Shown one piece after another: positions 1-10,363 of a stretch of DNA of 64,000 bases. Within the stretch, counting starts at the first letter, position 1. The number at the start of each line of letters is the position of its first letter. The position numbers were made by a program, and so were the translations under genes. The notes under the pieces were generated by a model. It did no database searches. It saw only the letters and a list, made by a program, of their open reading frames with translations, and was not told where the DNA came from. Origin of the DNA: Bordetella genomosp. 2 (GTDB lineage Bacteria; Pseudomonadota; Gammaproteobacteria; Burkholderiales; Burkholderiaceae_B); the NCBI RefSeq assembly GCF_002261345.1, contig NZ_NEVT01000008.1:248001-312000 (forward strand). The letters run 5' to 3'.

Positions 1-1
1 G

Positions 2-262
2 CAGACCGAGGCCGTGTTCGACCGCATCACCGAAACGCTGGCCCTGGCCCGCTGCACCCTGCACGACGTGGTGCGCGTCACGGTATGGCTGTCCGACCTG
101 GCGCTGTTCGCCGATTTCAACGAGGTCTACGCGGCGCGCTTCGGCAAGGCCCTGCCGGCCCGCTCGACGGTGCAGGCGCGGCTGGCGCTGGACGTCGACG
201 TGGAGATCGAAATGCAGGCGCTGCTGCCCGACCGCCGGCCCGGTCCGGTCTCGGAAGCCTGA
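2..262 (+). CDS. RidA-family deaminase, 5' end cut by window edge
   Basis: The frame is already open at the first bases, so the start lies outside the window; 86 residues are visible of a usual 125-135. The tail matches the RidA/YjgF/Rid family, small trimeric enzymes that hydrolyse reactive enamine/imine intermediates left by PLP enzymes. The block P-A-R-S-T-V-Q-A-R holds the arginine that binds the substrate carboxylate in RidA, and the closing V-E-I-E-M-Q-A-L strand is typical. The next gene starts 57 nt downstream on the same strand, so it probably belongs to the D-amino-acid/peptide locus that follows. Exact Rid subfamily cannot be told from a partial protein. Confidence 0.82.
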   Translation, partial: QTEAVFDRITETLALARCTLHDVVRVTVWLSDLALFADFNEVYAARFGKALPARSTVQARLALDVDVEIEMQALLPDRRPGPVSEA

Positions 263-319
263 CCGCCGCTTGCCCGGCGCCCGCGCGCCGGCCCGCCATT
301 CCAACCGTGGAGCCACCGC

Positions 320-1765
320 ATGAAGATCTTCTCCGGATCGCTGGCCACCGAGACGAACACGTTTTCGCCCATTCCCACCGGCCTGTCGGCCTACCGCGCG
401 CGCGGCTATTTTCCCGCCGGGCAGCACCCCGACCGCATGCAGATGTTCTCCGGCCCGCTGTGGGCGGCGCGCCAGCGCGCCCAGGGCCAGGACTGGACGC
501 TGATCGAAGGCATGGTGGCCGGCGCCATGCCGGCGGGGATCACCACGCGCCACGCCTACGAGACCCTGCGCGACGAATTGCTGGAAGACCTGCGCCGCGC
601 CGGCCCGGTCGATATCGCCTTGTTCGGCCTGCATGGCGCCATGGTGGCCGACGGTTATGACGACTGCGAAGGCGACCTGCTGCGCCGCGCGCGCGAGATC
701 GTCGGCCCAGGCACCGTCATCGGCGCCGAACTGGACCCGCATTGCCACCTGACGCAGACGATGACGCAGGCGGCCGATTTCCTGGTGTGCTTCAAGGAGT
801 ACCCGCATACCGACATCCTCGACCGCGCCTACGACCTGGTCGACCTGTGCGTGGCCAAGGCGCAGGGCCGCATCAAGCCGGCCTGTGCGGTGTACGACTG
901 CCAGATGATCTCCATCATGCACACCAGCCGCGAGCCGATGCGCGGCTTCGTCGACCGCCTGCTGGCCATGGAAGGCAGGGACGGCGTGCTGTCGGTGTCG
1001 ATCGCCCACGGCTTCCCCTGGGGCGACACGCCGGACATGGGCTCGAAAGTGCTGGTCTACACCGACGGCGACCAGGCCCAGGCCGACGCGCTGGCGCGCC
1101 GCCTGGGCGAGGAGATCATCGGCTTTCGCGACCAGCTGGCGCCGCCCTATCCCGGCGTCGACGAAGCGCTGGACCAGGCGCTGGCCCATGGCGAGTTCCC
1201 GGTGGTGCTGGCGGACTCGGCCGACAACGCCGGCGGCGGCGCGCCCAGCGATTCCACCTTCATCCTGGAACGCATTCTGGCGCGCGGCATCGACGGCGCG
1301 GCGCTCGGGCCGTTCTGGGATCCGGTTGCCGTACAGCTCTGCTTCGAAGCCGGCGAAGGAGCGCGGATGCGCCTGCGCCTGGGCGGCAAGGTGGCCCCGG
1401 TGTCGGGCCGGCCGCTCGACCTGGAATGCACGGTGCTGGCGCTCAGGCGCGACGCCGTCATGACCGGCCTGGCGGGCACGCCCGCCCAGCTGGGCGACTC
1501 GGTCGCGCTCGACTGCGGCGGCACGGTGCTGGTGCTCACTTCGTACCGCAACCAGGCCATGGGCACCGACCTGTTCACCCAGTTCGGCGTGGACCTGGCC
1601 AGCCGCAAGCTGATCGTCGTGAAGTCCTCGCAGCACTTCTACGCGGCGTATTCGCAGATCGCCAGGCGCGTCATCTACGTCGAGACGCCGGGCGCCATCA
1701 CGCAGGACTACAACGCCCTGCCCTACACCAAGGTCGCGCGCCCGAAGTGGCCCCTGACCGCCTGA
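320..1765 (+). CDS. M81-family metallopeptidase (MlrC-like)
   Basis: 481 residues, full length for the M81/microcystinase C family, whose characterised member cleaves linearised microcystin, a D-amino-acid-containing peptide. The N-terminus has the family block E-T-N-T-F-S-P (residues 11-17), followed by F-G-L-H-G-A-M (102-108) and E-L-D-P-H-C-H (137-143), which should supply zinc ligands. Many homologues have D-L-H-A-N in place of the last block, so the P-H-C-H variant is slightly unusual. No signal peptide, so it acts in the cytosol on imported substrate. It sits directly upstream of a peptide-type ABC importer. The real substrate is unknown; calling it a microcystinase would go beyond the sequence. 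Confidence 0.85.
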   Translation: MKIFSGSLATETNTFSPIPTGLSAYRARGYFPAGQHPDRMQMFSGPLWAARQRAQGQDWTLIEGMVAGAMPAGITTRHAYETLRDELLEDLRRAGPVDIALFGLHGAMVADGYDDCEGDLLRRAREIVGPGTVIGAELDPHCHLTQTMTQAADFLVCFKEYPHTDILDRAYDLVDLCVAKAQGRIKPACAVYDCQMISIMHTSREPMRGFVDRLLAMEGRDGVLSVSIAHGFPWGDTPDMGSKVLVYTDGDQAQADALARRLGEEIIGFRDQLAPPYPGVDEALDQALAHGEFPVVLADSADNAGGGAPSDSTFILERILARGIDGAALGPFWDPVAVQLCFEAGEGARMRLRLGGKVAPVSGRPLDLECTVLALRRDAVMTGLAGTPAQLGDSVALDCGGTVLVLTSYRNQAMGTDLFTQFGVDLASRKLIVVKSSQHFYAAYSQIARRVIYVETPGAITQDYNALPYTKVARPKWPLTA

Positions 1766-1811
1766 ACCATTTTCCGCGGCCCGCCCGGCCGCCATGCATG
1801 GGGGAACAACA

Positions 1812-3383
1812 ATGATGAAACGACTGAGCCTGCTGGGTGCCGCGGCGCTGGTGGCCATGGCGGCCGCCACCGGGGCGGCGGCCGAGCCCAAGACCCTGCG
1901 GCTGGTGCCGCACGCCGACCTGAAGACGCTGGACCCGCTGTTCAACACCGCGTACATCACGCGCAACCATGGCTACATGGTGTTCGACATGCTGTTCGCG
2001 CGCGACAGCAAGGACGAGGTGCGGCCGCAGATGGTGGATACCTGGACCCGCTCGGACGACGGCAAGACCTGGACCTTCAAGCTGCGTCCGGGCCTGAAGT
2101 TCAGCGACGGCACCCCGGTCACGGCCGAGGACTGCATCGCCTCGATCGAGCGCTGGGCCAAGAAGGACACCCTGGGGCAGGCCATGTTCGCGGCCGGCGC
2201 CAGCTTCACCGCCGACAGCCCCGACTCGTTCACGCTGACGCTCAAGGAGCCGTTCGGCCTGGTCCTGGACGCGCTGTCCAAGCCGTCCGGGCTGCCGCCC
2301 TTCATCATGCCCAAGCGCCTGGCCGCCACCGATCCCAATTCGCCGGTGACCGAAATGGTGGGCTCGGGCCCGTTCCTGTTCAAGCGCGACGAATGGGTGC
2401 CCGGCAACAAGGTGGTGTATGTGAAGAATCCCGCCTACGTGCCGCGCGACGAGCCGGCCGACGGCCTGGCCGGTGGCAAGCGGGTCAAGGTCGATCGGGT
2501 CGAGTGGGTGTACATCCCCGACGGCAATACGTCGACGGCGGCGCTGATGAACGGCGAAGTCGACATGATCGAGCAGGTCACGCCCGACTTCCTGCCCGTG
2601 CTGGAAAGCAGCAGCGACATCCAGTTGAGCACCTCGGTCGCCTCGCAGGGCATGGTGGTGGTGAACGCGCTGCATCCGCCGTTCAACGACGCGCGCGCCC
2701 GCCAGGCCCTGTACTACCTGGTCAACCAGACCGAGATGCTGGCCGCCATCGGCTACCCGGAGAAATACCGCGTCGACTATTGCCCCACGCTGTATATCTG
2801 CGGCTCGCCGCTGGCCACCGACGCCGGCGCGGCGCGCTATGCCAAGCCGGACGCGGACAAGGCCCGCCAGCTGCTGCAGGAAGCCGGCTACAAGGGCGAG
2901 AAGGTGGTGGTGCTGTACCCCACCGATCACCTCAGCGCCCCCGCGGTGATGGTGCTGGCGCAGAACATGAAAAAGGCCGGCATCAACGTCGACCTGCAAT
3001 CCATGGACTGGGCCTCGCTGGCGGCCCGGCGCCTGAAGAAAGATCCGCCCGCGCAAGGCGGCTGGAACATCTTCCTGACCTGGGGCGGCTACTTCGACGC
3101 CAGCACGCCGGTCACCAACCCGTGGCTGTCGGCGGCGTGCGGCAACAGCCTGCCGGGCTGGCCCTGCGACAAGGAACTCGACACGCTGCGCACCAGCTGG
3201 ATCCGCGAATCGGACCCCGCCAAACGCAAGGACCTGGCGGCCCGCATGCAGGCCCGCGCCTACGAAAGCGTGCCCTATGTCATGTGGGGCGAATTCAAGC
3301 CGGTCTTCGCGGTGCGCGGGCTGCAGCACGTCGAGCTGATCAAGACCGGCATCCCCGTCATGTGGAATATCGAGAAGCCCTAG
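1812..3383 (+). CDS. Peptide-type ABC transporter substrate-binding protein (SBP family 5)
   Basis: 523 residues. Start taken at the ATG-ATG pair preceded by GGGGAA; an in-frame ATG 18 nt upstream would put M-H-G-G-T-T before the signal and has no ribosome site. The signal peptide M-M-K-R-L-S-L-L-G...A-A-A is cleaved near residue 25. The mature protein has the DppA/OppA hallmarks: [17 protein letters not shown] near residue 95 and V-G-S-G-P-F near residue 180. It should bind a peptide or peptide-like ligand in the periplasm and deliver it to the two permeases that follow at once. The ligand is inferred from the neighbouring D-aminoacylase and carbamoylase, not from this protein. Confidence 0.93.
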   Translation: MMKRLSLLGAAALVAMAAATGAAAEPKTLRLVPHADLKTLDPLFNTAYITRNHGYMVFDMLFARDSKDEVRPQMVDTWTRSDDGKTWTFKLRPGLKFSDGTPVTAEDCIASIERWAKKDTLGQAMFAAGASFTADSPDSFTLTLKEPFGLVLDALSKPSGLPPFIMPKRLAATDPNSPVTEMVGSGPFLFKRDEWVPGNKVVYVKNPAYVPRDEPADGLAGGKRVKVDRVEWVYIPDGNTSTAALMNGEVDMIEQVTPDFLPVLESSSDIQLSTSVASQGMVVVNALHPPFNDARARQALYYLVNQTEMLAAIGYPEKYRVDYCPTLYICGSPLATDAGAARYAKPDADKARQLLQEAGYKGEKVVVLYPTDHLSAPAVMVLAQNMKKAGINVDLQSMDWASLAARRLKKDPPAQGGWNIFLTWGGYFDASTPVTNPWLSAACGNSLPGWPCDKELDTLRTSWIRESDPAKRKDLAARMQARAYESVPYVMWGEFKPVFAVRGLQHVELIKTGIPVMWNIEKP

Positions 3384-3401
3384 GGCCCGGGAGTAGCCAG
3401 C

Positions 3402-4337
3402 GTGAAATACCTGCTGCGCCGCATCGCGGCTGTCATCCCCGTCATGGCGGTGGTGGCCGTGGTCGTGTTCCTGCTGATCCACCTGTCGCCGGGCGACCCG
3501 GCGGCGGTGATCGCGGGCGACAACGCCACCGCCGCCGACGTGGAAAAAATCCGCCAGAACCTGGGGCTGGACAAGCCGCTGCTGCAACAGTTCGGCATCT
3601 GGGTCGGCAACATCGCCACCGGCAACCTGGGCACCTCGATCGGCACGCAGATGCCGGTGTCCACGCTGATCGCGCAGCGCATGGGCCCGACCCTGTCGAT
3701 CGCGGCGTTCACCATCCTGTTCGCGGTGCTCGCCGCCATCCCGCTGGGCGTGCTGGCGGCCTGGCACGCCGGCCGCTGGCCGGACCGGCTGGTGATGATC
3801 GGCTCGGTCTGCGCGTTCTCCGTGCCGGTGTTCCTGATCGGCTACAGCCTGGTCTACGGCTTTTCCATCAAGCTGGGCTGGCTGCCGGTGCAGGGCTACC
3901 GCCCGCTCTCGCAGGGCCTCGGCCAGTACCTGCGGCACCTGGTGCTGCCCTGCCTGTCGCTGGGGCTGGTCTACATGGCGCTGCTGACGCGCATGACGCG
4001 CGCCACCATGCTGGAAGCCCTGTCGGAAGACTATATCCGCACCGCGCGCGCCAAGGGCCTGGGCACCTGGCCGGTGATCTGGCACGCCCTGAAGAACGCC
4101 GCCAACCCCATCGTCACCACCATCGGCGTGGGCATCGCGCTGCTGATCGGCGGCGTGGTGGTCACCGAAACGGTGTTCGCCATTCCCGGGCTGGGGCGGC
4201 TGACCATCGACGCCGTGCTGCGGCACGACTATCCGGTCATCCAGGGCGTGCTGCTGGTGGCCTCGGGCATCTACGTGCTGATCAACCTGCTGGCCGACCT
4301 GAGCTACAGGCTGTTCGACCCGCGCATCCGCTTCTGA
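3402..4337 (+). CDS. ABC transporter permease, DppB type
   Basis: 311 residues with a GTG start 18 nt after the binding-protein stop, preceded by GGGAG. About six membrane segments. The conserved EAA loop appears as [10 protein letters not shown] near residue 215, the contact point for the ATPases. The N-terminal R-R-I-A...[11 protein letters not shown] segment and the closing F-D-P-R-I-R-F are typical of the first permease of dipeptide/oligopeptide importers. It forms a heterodimer with the next gene. Confidence 0.93.
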   Translation: MKYLLRRIAAVIPVMAVVAVVVFLLIHLSPGDPAAVIAGDNATAADVEKIRQNLGLDKPLLQQFGIWVGNIATGNLGTSIGTQMPVSTLIAQRMGPTLSIAAFTILFAVLAAIPLGVLAAWHAGRWPDRLVMIGSVCAFSVPVFLIGYSLVYGFSIKLGWLPVQGYRPLSQGLGQYLRHLVLPCLSLGLVYMALLTRMTRATMLEALSEDYIRTARAKGLGTWPVIWHALKNAANPIVTTIGVGIALLIGGVVVTETVFAIPGLGRLTIDAVLRHDYPVIQGVLLVASGIYVLINLLADLSYRLFDPRIRF

Positions 4338-4346
4338 GGCATCGCC

Positions 4347-5222
4347 ATGTCGACCATCGCCCTGCCCCTGCCGGCCCGCCGCCCCGCCCACCAGCGCGCG
4401 CTGCGCGCCTTGCGGCGCCAGCCCACCCTGTACCTGGGCGCCGCCATCCTGGTATTGCTGGCCTGCGCGGCGCTGGCCGCGCCATGGCTGGCCACCGCCG
4501 ACCCGCAGGATATCAACCCGCTGGCGCGCATGAAACCGCCCTCGGCCGAGCACTGGTTCGGCACCGACGCCCTGGGCCGCGACGTCTATTCGCGCACCGT
4601 CTGGGGCGCGCGCATCTCGCTGCTGGTGGGGCTGGCGGTGGCCGCCGCCGCCACCCTCGTCGGCGTGGCGCTGGGCATGGCCGCGGGTTATTTCCGCCGC
4701 ATCGACGCGCTGATCATGCGCATCATGGACGGCCTGATGGCCATCCCCGGGGTGCTGCTGGCCATCGCCCTGATGGCCACCCTGAAGGGCGGCCTGATGA
4801 CGGTCATCATCGCCATCGTCGTGCCGGAAGTGCCACGCGTGGTGCGCCTGGTGCGCGCACTGGTGCTCAGCATCCGCGAGCAGCCGTATATCGAGGCCGC
4901 GGTGTGCTGCGGCACGCGCGTGCCGGCCATCCTGGTCCGCCACGTGCTGCCCAACCTGTTCGCCCCGCTGATGGTCCAGGCCACTTTCATCGCCGCCTCC
5001 GCCATCCTGACCGAGGCGGTGCTGAGCTTCCTGGGGGTCGGCATCCCGCCGCATACGCCGAGCTGGGGCAACATCATGGCCGAGGGCCGCAACTTCGTGG
5101 CGGTGGCATTCCACATCATCCTCTATCCCGGCCTGTTCCTGGGCCTGGCCGTGCTGGCGGTCAACCTGGTGGGCGACGGCCTGCGCGACATGCTGGACCC
5201 GCGCCTGGCGCGCAAGCTCTGA
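4347..5222 (+). CDS. ABC transporter permease, DppC type
   Basis: 291 residues, 9 nt after the first permease. It has the N-terminal extension of DppC-type subunits, the block [15 protein letters not shown] near residue 70, an ABC-permease loop around residue 190 and the ending L-D-P-R-L-A-R-K-L. It is the second membrane half of the importer. It is distinct from the second peptide-type importer in the window (28220-31650), so the genome keeps two such systems here. Confidence 0.93.
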   Translation: MSTIALPLPARRPAHQRALRALRRQPTLYLGAAILVLLACAALAAPWLATADPQDINPLARMKPPSAEHWFGTDALGRDVYSRTVWGARISLLVGLAVAAAATLVGVALGMAAGYFRRIDALIMRIMDGLMAIPGVLLAIALMATLKGGLMTVIIAIVVPEVPRVVRLVRALVLSIREQPYIEAAVCCGTRVPAILVRHVLPNLFAPLMVQATFIAASAILTEAVLSFLGVGIPPHTPSWGNIMAEGRNFVAVAFHIILYPGLFLGLAVLAVNLVGDGLRDMLDPRLARKL

Positions 5223-5238
5223 ACGGAGAGAAGCAGCC

Positions 5239-6252
5239 ATGCCTATCCCCCCGAGTCCCGCCCTGCGCGTGCAGGGCCTCACCACCTGTTTCGACGGCGA
5301 CGACACCACCGTGGTGGCCGTCGACGACCTGTCTTTCGAGGTCGCGCCCGGCGAGACGCTCGGCCTGGTCGGCGAATCGGGCTGCGGCAAGAGCGTCACC
5401 TCGCTGTCGATCATGCGGCTGCTGCGCGCGCCCGGACGGGTCGCGGCCGGCCGGGTCGAGCTGGACGGCCGCGACCTGCTGGCCCTGCCGGAGAAGGCGA
5501 TGCGCGCCATCCGGGGCAACCAGGTCTCGATGATCTTCCAGGAACCGATGACCTCACTCAACCCGGTGTTCACGGTCGGCCGCCAGATCGCCGAATCGAT
5601 CATGCTGCACCAGGGGAAATCGCGCCGCGCCGCCTACGCACAGGCGGCCGAGCTGCTGGAAATGGTGCAGATCGCCGACCCGGCCCGGCGCGTGCGCGAG
5701 TACCCATACCAGATGTCCGGCGGCATGCGACAGCGCGCGATGATCGCCATGGCGCTGGCCTGCCAGCCCAAGGTGCTGATCGCCGACGAGCCCACCACCG
5801 CCCTGGACGTGACCATCCAGGCGCAGATACTGGACTTGCTGCGCGACATCCAGGCGCGCTTGGGCACCGCCATCGTGCTCATCACCCACGACCTGGGGGT
5901 GGTGGCGCAAATGTGCCAGCGCGTCATCGTCATGTACGCCGGCCGCAAGGTCGAGGAAGGCACGGTGGACGACGTGCTCGACCGGCCGCAGCACCCGTAC
6001 ACGCGCGCGCTGATCCGCTCGCTGCCGGCCTTCGTGGACGGCCAGGACCACACCGCGCGCCTGGCCGAACTGCCCGGCATCGTGCCGGTCATGACGCCGG
6101 CCGCGCGCGGCTGCGCCTTCGCCGCCCGTTGCCCCGAAGCGCAGCCGCGCTGCGGCGCCGAAAAGCCGCCGGCGGTCGATGCCGGCGCCCGCCATCGCGC
6201 GTGGTGCTGGGCGCGCGCCGCGGCCCCCGTCCCGAACGCCGTTCCCGCATGA
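5239..6252 (+). CDS. ABC transporter ATP-binding protein, DppD type
   Basis: 337 residues. Walker A is G-E-S-G-C-G-K-S near residue 47, the signature is S-G-G-M-R-Q-R near residue 157 and Walker B is V-L-I-A-D-E-P. The C-terminal oligopeptide-transporter extension has four cysteines (C-A-F-A-A-R-C-P then C-G and C), the pattern that holds an iron-sulfur or structural metal site in Dpp/Opp ATPases. It energises the importer together with the following ATPase. Its TGA overlaps an upstream in-frame ATG of the next gene, so the pair is translationally coupled. Confidence 0.94.
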   Translation: MPIPPSPALRVQGLTTCFDGDDTTVVAVDDLSFEVAPGETLGLVGESGCGKSVTSLSIMRLLRAPGRVAAGRVELDGRDLLALPEKAMRAIRGNQVSMIFQEPMTSLNPVFTVGRQIAESIMLHQGKSRRAAYAQAAELLEMVQIADPARRVREYPYQMSGGMRQRAMIAMALACQPKVLIADEPTTALDVTIQAQILDLLRDIQARLGTAIVLITHDLGVVAQMCQRVIVMYAGRKVEEGTVDDVLDRPQHPYTRALIRSLPAFVDGQDHTARLAELPGIVPVMTPAARGCAFAARCPEAQPRCGAEKPPAVDAGARHRAWCWARAAAPVPNAVPA

Positions 6253-6260
6253 GGCCCGCC

Positions 6261-7235
6261 ATGGACGCCCCCGCCCTCCGCCCCGCCCCGGCCCTGCTGG
6301 AGGTCGCCGGGTTGAAAAAGCACTTCATGGTCCAGGGGCCCGACGGCCCGGCCATGCTGCGCGCCGTCGATGGCATCTCGCTGGCGGTGCCGCGCGGCCA
6401 GACGCTCAGCCTGGTCGGCGAGTCCGGCTGCGGCAAGTCGACCACCGGCAAGTGCCTGGTGCGCCTGACCGACCCGACCGATGGCCGCATCCTGCTGGAA
6501 GGACGCGACCTGGCCGAGATGGACGCGCGCGAACTGCGCGCCATGCGCCAGCGCATGCAGTTCATTTTCCAGGACCCGTTCTCGTCGATGAACCCGCGCA
6601 TGCGGGTGCGCGATATCGTGGGCGAGCCGCTGCGCAATTTCGGCCACGGCCGCGCGGCCATACGCGACCGCGTGGCCGAGCTGCTGCAGCGCGTCAGCCT
6701 GCGGCCCGAGGCGGCCGACCGCTATCCGCACGAGTTCTCCGGCGGCCAGCGCCAGCGCATCGTGATCGCCCGCGCGCTGGCCCTGCAGCCCGCGCTGATC
6801 GTCTGCGACGAGCCGGTATCGGCGCTGGACGTGTCGGTACAGGCCCAGGTCATCAACCTGCTGATGGACCTGCAGCGCGACATGGGCCTGACCTATGTCT
6901 TCATCTCGCACGACCTGAGCGTGGTGCGGCACATCAGCCACCATGTCGCCGTCATGTACCTGGGCAAGATCGTCGAGACCGGCACCCGCGACGCCATCTT
7001 CAACCAGCCCGCGCATCCGTACACCCGCGCCCTGCTGGCTTCCGTGCCCTCGGCCCGCCAGGGCGAGCGCCGGCCCGCGCAGACGCTCAAGGGCGAGATT
7101 CCCAGCCCGCTGAACCCGCCGTCCGGTTGTGCGTTCCGCACCCGCTGCCCGCTGGCGCAGGCGCGCTGCGCCAGCGAAGTGCCGGCGCCCCGTCCGGCCG
7201 GCGCCGGCCAGCAGGTCGCCTGTCATTTCGCTTGA
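6261..7235 (+). CDS. ABC transporter ATP-binding protein, DppF type
   Basis: 324 residues from the ATG preceded by GAGG at good spacing; an in-frame ATG 12 nt upstream overlaps the previous stop and is an alternative start. Walker [10 protein letters not shown] near residue 55, signature S-G-G-Q-R-Q-R, Walker B L-I-V-C-D-E-P and the C-terminal Cys-containing Dpp/Opp extension are all present. With the previous gene it makes the ATPase heterodimer. Its stop lies 16 nt before the D-aminoacylase start, which ties the importer to that enzyme. Confidence 0.94.
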   Translation: MDAPALRPAPALLEVAGLKKHFMVQGPDGPAMLRAVDGISLAVPRGQTLSLVGESGCGKSTTGKCLVRLTDPTDGRILLEGRDLAEMDARELRAMRQRMQFIFQDPFSSMNPRMRVRDIVGEPLRNFGHGRAAIRDRVAELLQRVSLRPEAADRYPHEFSGGQRQRIVIARALALQPALIVCDEPVSALDVSVQAQVINLLMDLQRDMGLTYVFISHDLSVVRHISHHVAVMYLGKIVETGTRDAIFNQPAHPYTRALLASVPSARQGERRPAQTLKGEIPSPLNPPSGCAFRTRCPLAQARCASEVPAPRPAGAGQQVACHFA

Positions 7236-7251
7236 ATCAACGGAGTCCCGC

Positions 7252-8706
7252 ATGTCCCAATCCGCTCAAGAACCATACGACTTCATCCTGGCCGGCGGCA
7301 CGCTGATCGACGGCAGCAATGCGCCGCGCCGCGTCGCGGACGTGGGCGTGCGCGGCGACCGCGTGGCCGCCGTGGGCGACCTGGCCGGCCAGCCGGCGCG
7401 CCGCCGCATCGACGTGGCCGGCAAGGTGGTGGCGCCCGGCTTCATCGATTCGCACACGCACGACGACAACTATCTGCTCGAACACCGCGACATGGCGCCG
7501 AAGATCTCGCAGGGCGTCACCACCGTGGTGACGGGCAACTGCGGCATCAGCCTGGCGCCGCTGCGGCACGACTCGCCGCCGGCGCCGCTGGACCTGCTGG
7601 ACGCCGGCGGGTCGTACCGCTACGCGCGCTTCTCGGACTACCTGGACGCGCTGCGCGCGCAGCCGCCAGCGGTCAACGCGGCCTGCATGGTCGGCCATTC
7701 GACCCTGCGCGCGGCCATCATGGCCGACCTGGACCGTCCCGCCACCGCCGCCGAGATCGACGCCATGCAGGCCCTGGCGGAGGACGCCATGGCCGGCGGC
7801 GCGATCGGCATCTCGACCGGCACGTTCTACCCGCCGGCCGCGCACGCCAGCACCGAGGAGATCATCGAGGTCTGCCGCCCGCTGAGCCCGCGCCGCGGCA
7901 TCTATGCCACCCACATGCGCGACGAAGGCGACCGCATCGTCGAGGCCCTGGAGGAAACCTTCCGCATCGGCCGCGAACTGGCGGTGCCGGTCGTCATCTC
8001 GCATCACAAGGTGATGGGCCAGCCGAACTTCGGCCGCTCGCGCGAGACGCTGGCCATCATCGAGGCCGCCATGGCCCAGCAGGACGTCTCGCTGGACGCC
8101 TACCCCTACGTGGCCGGCTCCACCATGCTGAAGAAGGACCGCGTGCTGCTGGCCGGCCGCACCATCGTGACCTGGTGCAAGCCCTATCCCGAACTGGCGG
8201 GCCGCGACCTGGACGAGGTGGCGGCCGAGCGCGGCAAGAGCAAGTACGACGTAGTGGAGGAACTGCAGCCGGCCGGCGCCATCTACTTCATGATGGACGA
8301 GCCCGATGTGCAGCGCATCCTGGCATTCCCGCCCACCATGATCGGCTCGGACGGCCTGCCGCACGACGAGCGCCCGCATCCGCGCCTGTGGGGCACCTTC
8401 CCGCGCGTGCTGGGCCACTATGCGCGCGACGTGGCGCTGTTCCCGCTCGAGACCGCGGTGTGGAAGATGTCCGGCCTGACCGCCGCCAAGTTCGGCCTGG
8501 CCGGGCGCGGGCAGGTGCAGCCGGGCTACTTCGCCGACCTGGTGGTGTTCGACCCGGACACCGTGGCCGATACCGCCACCTTCGAACACCCCATGGAGCG
8601 CGCCGCCGGCATCCATTCGGTATACGTGAACGGCGCGCCGGTCTGGGAAGCGCAGGCCTTCACCGGCAACCATGCCGGCCGCGTGCTGGAACGGAGCCCG
8701 CAATGA
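7252..8706 (+). CDS. D-aminoacylase (N-acyl-D-amino-acid deacylase)
   Basis: 484 residues, preceded by CGGAG. It belongs to the amidohydrolase superfamily and hydrolyses N-acyl-D-amino acids to a carboxylate and a D-amino acid. All metal-site blocks of characterised D-aminoacylases are present: H68 and H70 in D-S-H-T-H-D-D, C97 in T-G-N-C-G-I-S, His in A-T-H-M-R-D-E, His in V-I-S-H-H-K-V-M-G, and the Asp of I-G-S-D-G-L-P-H. The C-terminal [10 protein letters not shown] block is standard. It overlaps the next gene by ATGA, so product flow to the carbamoylase-type enzyme is likely co-regulated. Confidence 0.93.
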   Translation: MSQSAQEPYDFILAGGTLIDGSNAPRRVADVGVRGDRVAAVGDLAGQPARRRIDVAGKVVAPGFIDSHTHDDNYLLEHRDMAPKISQGVTTVVTGNCGISLAPLRHDSPPAPLDLLDAGGSYRYARFSDYLDALRAQPPAVNAACMVGHSTLRAAIMADLDRPATAAEIDAMQALAEDAMAGGAIGISTGTFYPPAAHASTEEIIEVCRPLSPRRGIYATHMRDEGDRIVEALEETFRIGRELAVPVVISHHKVMGQPNFGRSRETLAIIEAAMAQQDVSLDAYPYVAGSTMLKKDRVLLAGRTIVTWCKPYPELAGRDLDEVAAERGKSKYDVVEELQPAGAIYFMMDEPDVQRILAFPPTMIGSDGLPHDERPHPRLWGTFPRVLGHYARDVALFPLETAVWKMSGLTAAKFGLAGRGQVQPGYFADLVVFDPDTVADTATFEHPMERAAGIHSVYVNGAPVWEAQAFTGNHAGRVLERSPQ

Positions 8707-9647
8707 GCGCCGCCAAGAAACTGCGCCTGGCGGTGGCCCAGCTCGGGCCGGTGCAGCGCGCCGATACGCGCGCCCAGGTGGTGCGCCGGCTGGTCGACCT
8801 GCTGCACGAGGCCCATGGGCGCGGCGCGCGCTGGGTCACCTTTCCGGAACTGGCGCTGACGACCTTCTTCCCGCGCTGGTCGCTGGAAGACCCCGCCGAG
8901 GTGCGCAGCTTCTTCGAGACCGAGATGCCCGGCCCCGCGACCCGGCCGCTGTTCGACGCGGCGCGCGCCAAGGGCATCGGCTTCTACCTGGGCTACGCCG
9001 AGCTGGACGGCGAGACCCAGTACAACACCAGCATCCTGGTGGGGCCGGACGGCCGCATCATCGGCAAGTACCGCAAGATCCACATCCCCGGCGATGCCAG
9101 CAGCCGCGAGGGCGCGGCCCTGCAGCACCTGGAGAAGAAGTACTTCGCCGTGGGCGACCTGGGCTTCCCGGTGTGGGACACGCCCGACGCGGCCATCGGC
9201 ATGTGCATCTGCAACGACCGGCGCTGGCCCGAGACCTTCCGCGTCATGGGGCTGCAAGGCGTGGACGTGGTAATGGTCGGCTACAACACGCCGTCGGGCT
9301 ACGTGCAGTGGAACGAACCCATCCACCTGCGCATGCACCATCACCTGCTGTCGCTGCAGTCGGCCGCCTACCAGAACGCCTGCTGGATCGCCGCCGCGGC
9401 CAAGGCCGGCGTGGAGGAAGGCAGCCCCATGATCGGCGGCTCGTGCATCGTCGCGCCCGCCGGCGAGATCATGGTGCGCGCGTTCTCCGAGGACGACGAG
9501 GTCATCAACTATATGTGCGACCTGTCGGTGTCCGGGCACTACCGCGCCAACATCTTCAATTTCGCGGCGCACCGCCGGCCCGAGCACTACCGGCCGATCG
9601 TCGAACGCACCGGCGCCGGCGCGCCGCTGGGGGCCGCGCCGCCCTGA
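8703..9647 (+). CDS. N-carbamoyl-D-amino-acid hydrolase (nitrilase superfamily)
   Basis: 314 residues, close to the 304 of characterised D-carbamoylases, which release D-amino acid, CO2 and ammonia from N-carbamoyl-D-amino acids. The Glu-Lys-Cys triad is visible: E49 in F-P-E-L, K125 in Y-R-K-I-H-I-P-G, and C170 in C-I-C-N-D-R-R-W-P-E. The N-D-R-R-W block and M-H-H-H-L-L-S-L-Q-S favour D-carbamoylase over beta-ureidopropionase or amidase. The start codon overlaps the D-aminoacylase stop. Two enzymes that both unmask D-amino acids side by side define the theme of the locus. Confidence 0.9.
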   Translation: MSAAKKLRLAVAQLGPVQRADTRAQVVRRLVDLLHEAHGRGARWVTFPELALTTFFPRWSLEDPAEVRSFFETEMPGPATRPLFDAARAKGIGFYLGYAELDGETQYNTSILVGPDGRIIGKYRKIHIPGDASSREGAALQHLEKKYFAVGDLGFPVWDTPDAAIGMCICNDRRWPETFRVMGLQGVDVVMVGYNTPSGYVQWNEPIHLRMHHHLLSLQSAAYQNACWIAAAAKAGVEEGSPMIGGSCIVAPAGEIMVRAFSEDDEVINYMCDLSVSGHYRANIFNFAAHRRPEHYRPIVERTGAGAPLGAAPP

Positions 9648-9727
9648 ACCGCAGGCTTTACAATTGCCCTTGCATTGCGGCGGGCCCGCGGGCGCCGCCG
9701 CCCCGCCACAACAAGACCAAGCTTTCC

Positions 9728-10363
9728 ATGGCCCCTGCCGCCCCGCGCGTTCCCCCCGAAATCGTCGGCAAGAAAGAAATGGGCGCCCGGCTGCGCGCCG
9801 AGCGCAAGGCCCGCAAGATGACCTTGCACGACCTGTCCCGCGCCTCGGGCATCGCCGTCTCGACCATCTCCAAGGCGGAACTCGGCCAGATCGCCCTCAG
9901 CTACGAGAAATTCGCCTCGCTGGCGCGCGGTCTGGGCATAGACATGACCCGGCTCTTCATGCTGGGCGACAGTCCGCAGGCCGAGGTGCCGCCTACTTAC
10001 GTCAAGGCCACCCTGGACGAGGCGCGCGACTACGTCACCGAGAACTACCACTACCGGCTGCTGCTGGGCGAATATCCGGGCAAGAAGATGACCCCCATGC
10101 TGGGCATCATCGACTCGCGCAGCGTCGAGGAATTCGACGATTACATCCGCCATCCCGGCCAGGAATTCGTGGTGGTGCTGTCGGGCAAGGTGCGCATCCA
10201 GTTCGAGAACGGCGAGAGCGTAGTCCTGCAGCGCTTCGAATCGGCCTACTTCGACAGCAGCATGGGGCATGTCTACCTGACCCTCAGCAAGGCGCCCGCG
10301 CAGGTGCTGGCCGTCTGCACCGACCTGGACGAAGTGCCGCGGGGACGGCGGAACCGGCCCTAG
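9728..10363 (+). CDS. XRE-family regulator with C-terminal cupin
   Basis: 211 residues. An HTH_3 domain at residues 18-75 (R-L-R-A-E-R-K...S-G-I-A-V-S-T-I-S-K-A-E) is followed by a cupin at about 115-200 with H-P-G-Q-E-F-V-V-V-L-S-G-K-V. This domain order is common in regulators of amino-acid and polyamine catabolism, where the cupin senses the ligand. It follows the carboxylase-type operon on the same strand after 80 nt that contain a TACAAT hexamer (9659-9664) but no good -35, and is probably the local regulator. It ends tail to tail with the hydrolase on the other strand, overlapping it by 4 nt. Confidence 0.9.
   Translation: MAPAAPRVPPEIVGKKEMGARLRAERKARKMTLHDLSRASGIAVSTISKAELGQIALSYEKFASLARGLGIDMTRLFMLGDSPQAEVPPTYVKATLDEARDYVTENYHYRLLLGEYPGKKMTPMLGIIDSRSVEEFDDYIRHPGQEFVVVLSGKVRIQFENGESVVLQRFESAYFDSSMGHVYLTLSKAPAQVLAVCTDLDEVPRGRRNRP

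Noticed and set aside
1698-5603. A 1301-codon open frame on the minus strand across the first ABC operon.
   Set aside because: It lies antisense to five well-supported genes, has a His/Gln/Arg-rich composition typical of the complementary frame of GC-rich coding DNA and no recognisable domain.
9677-9698. GC hairpin upstream of the XRE-cupin gene as an attenuator.
   Set aside because: The stem is 6 bp with competing pairings; it cannot be told from background GC palindromes.
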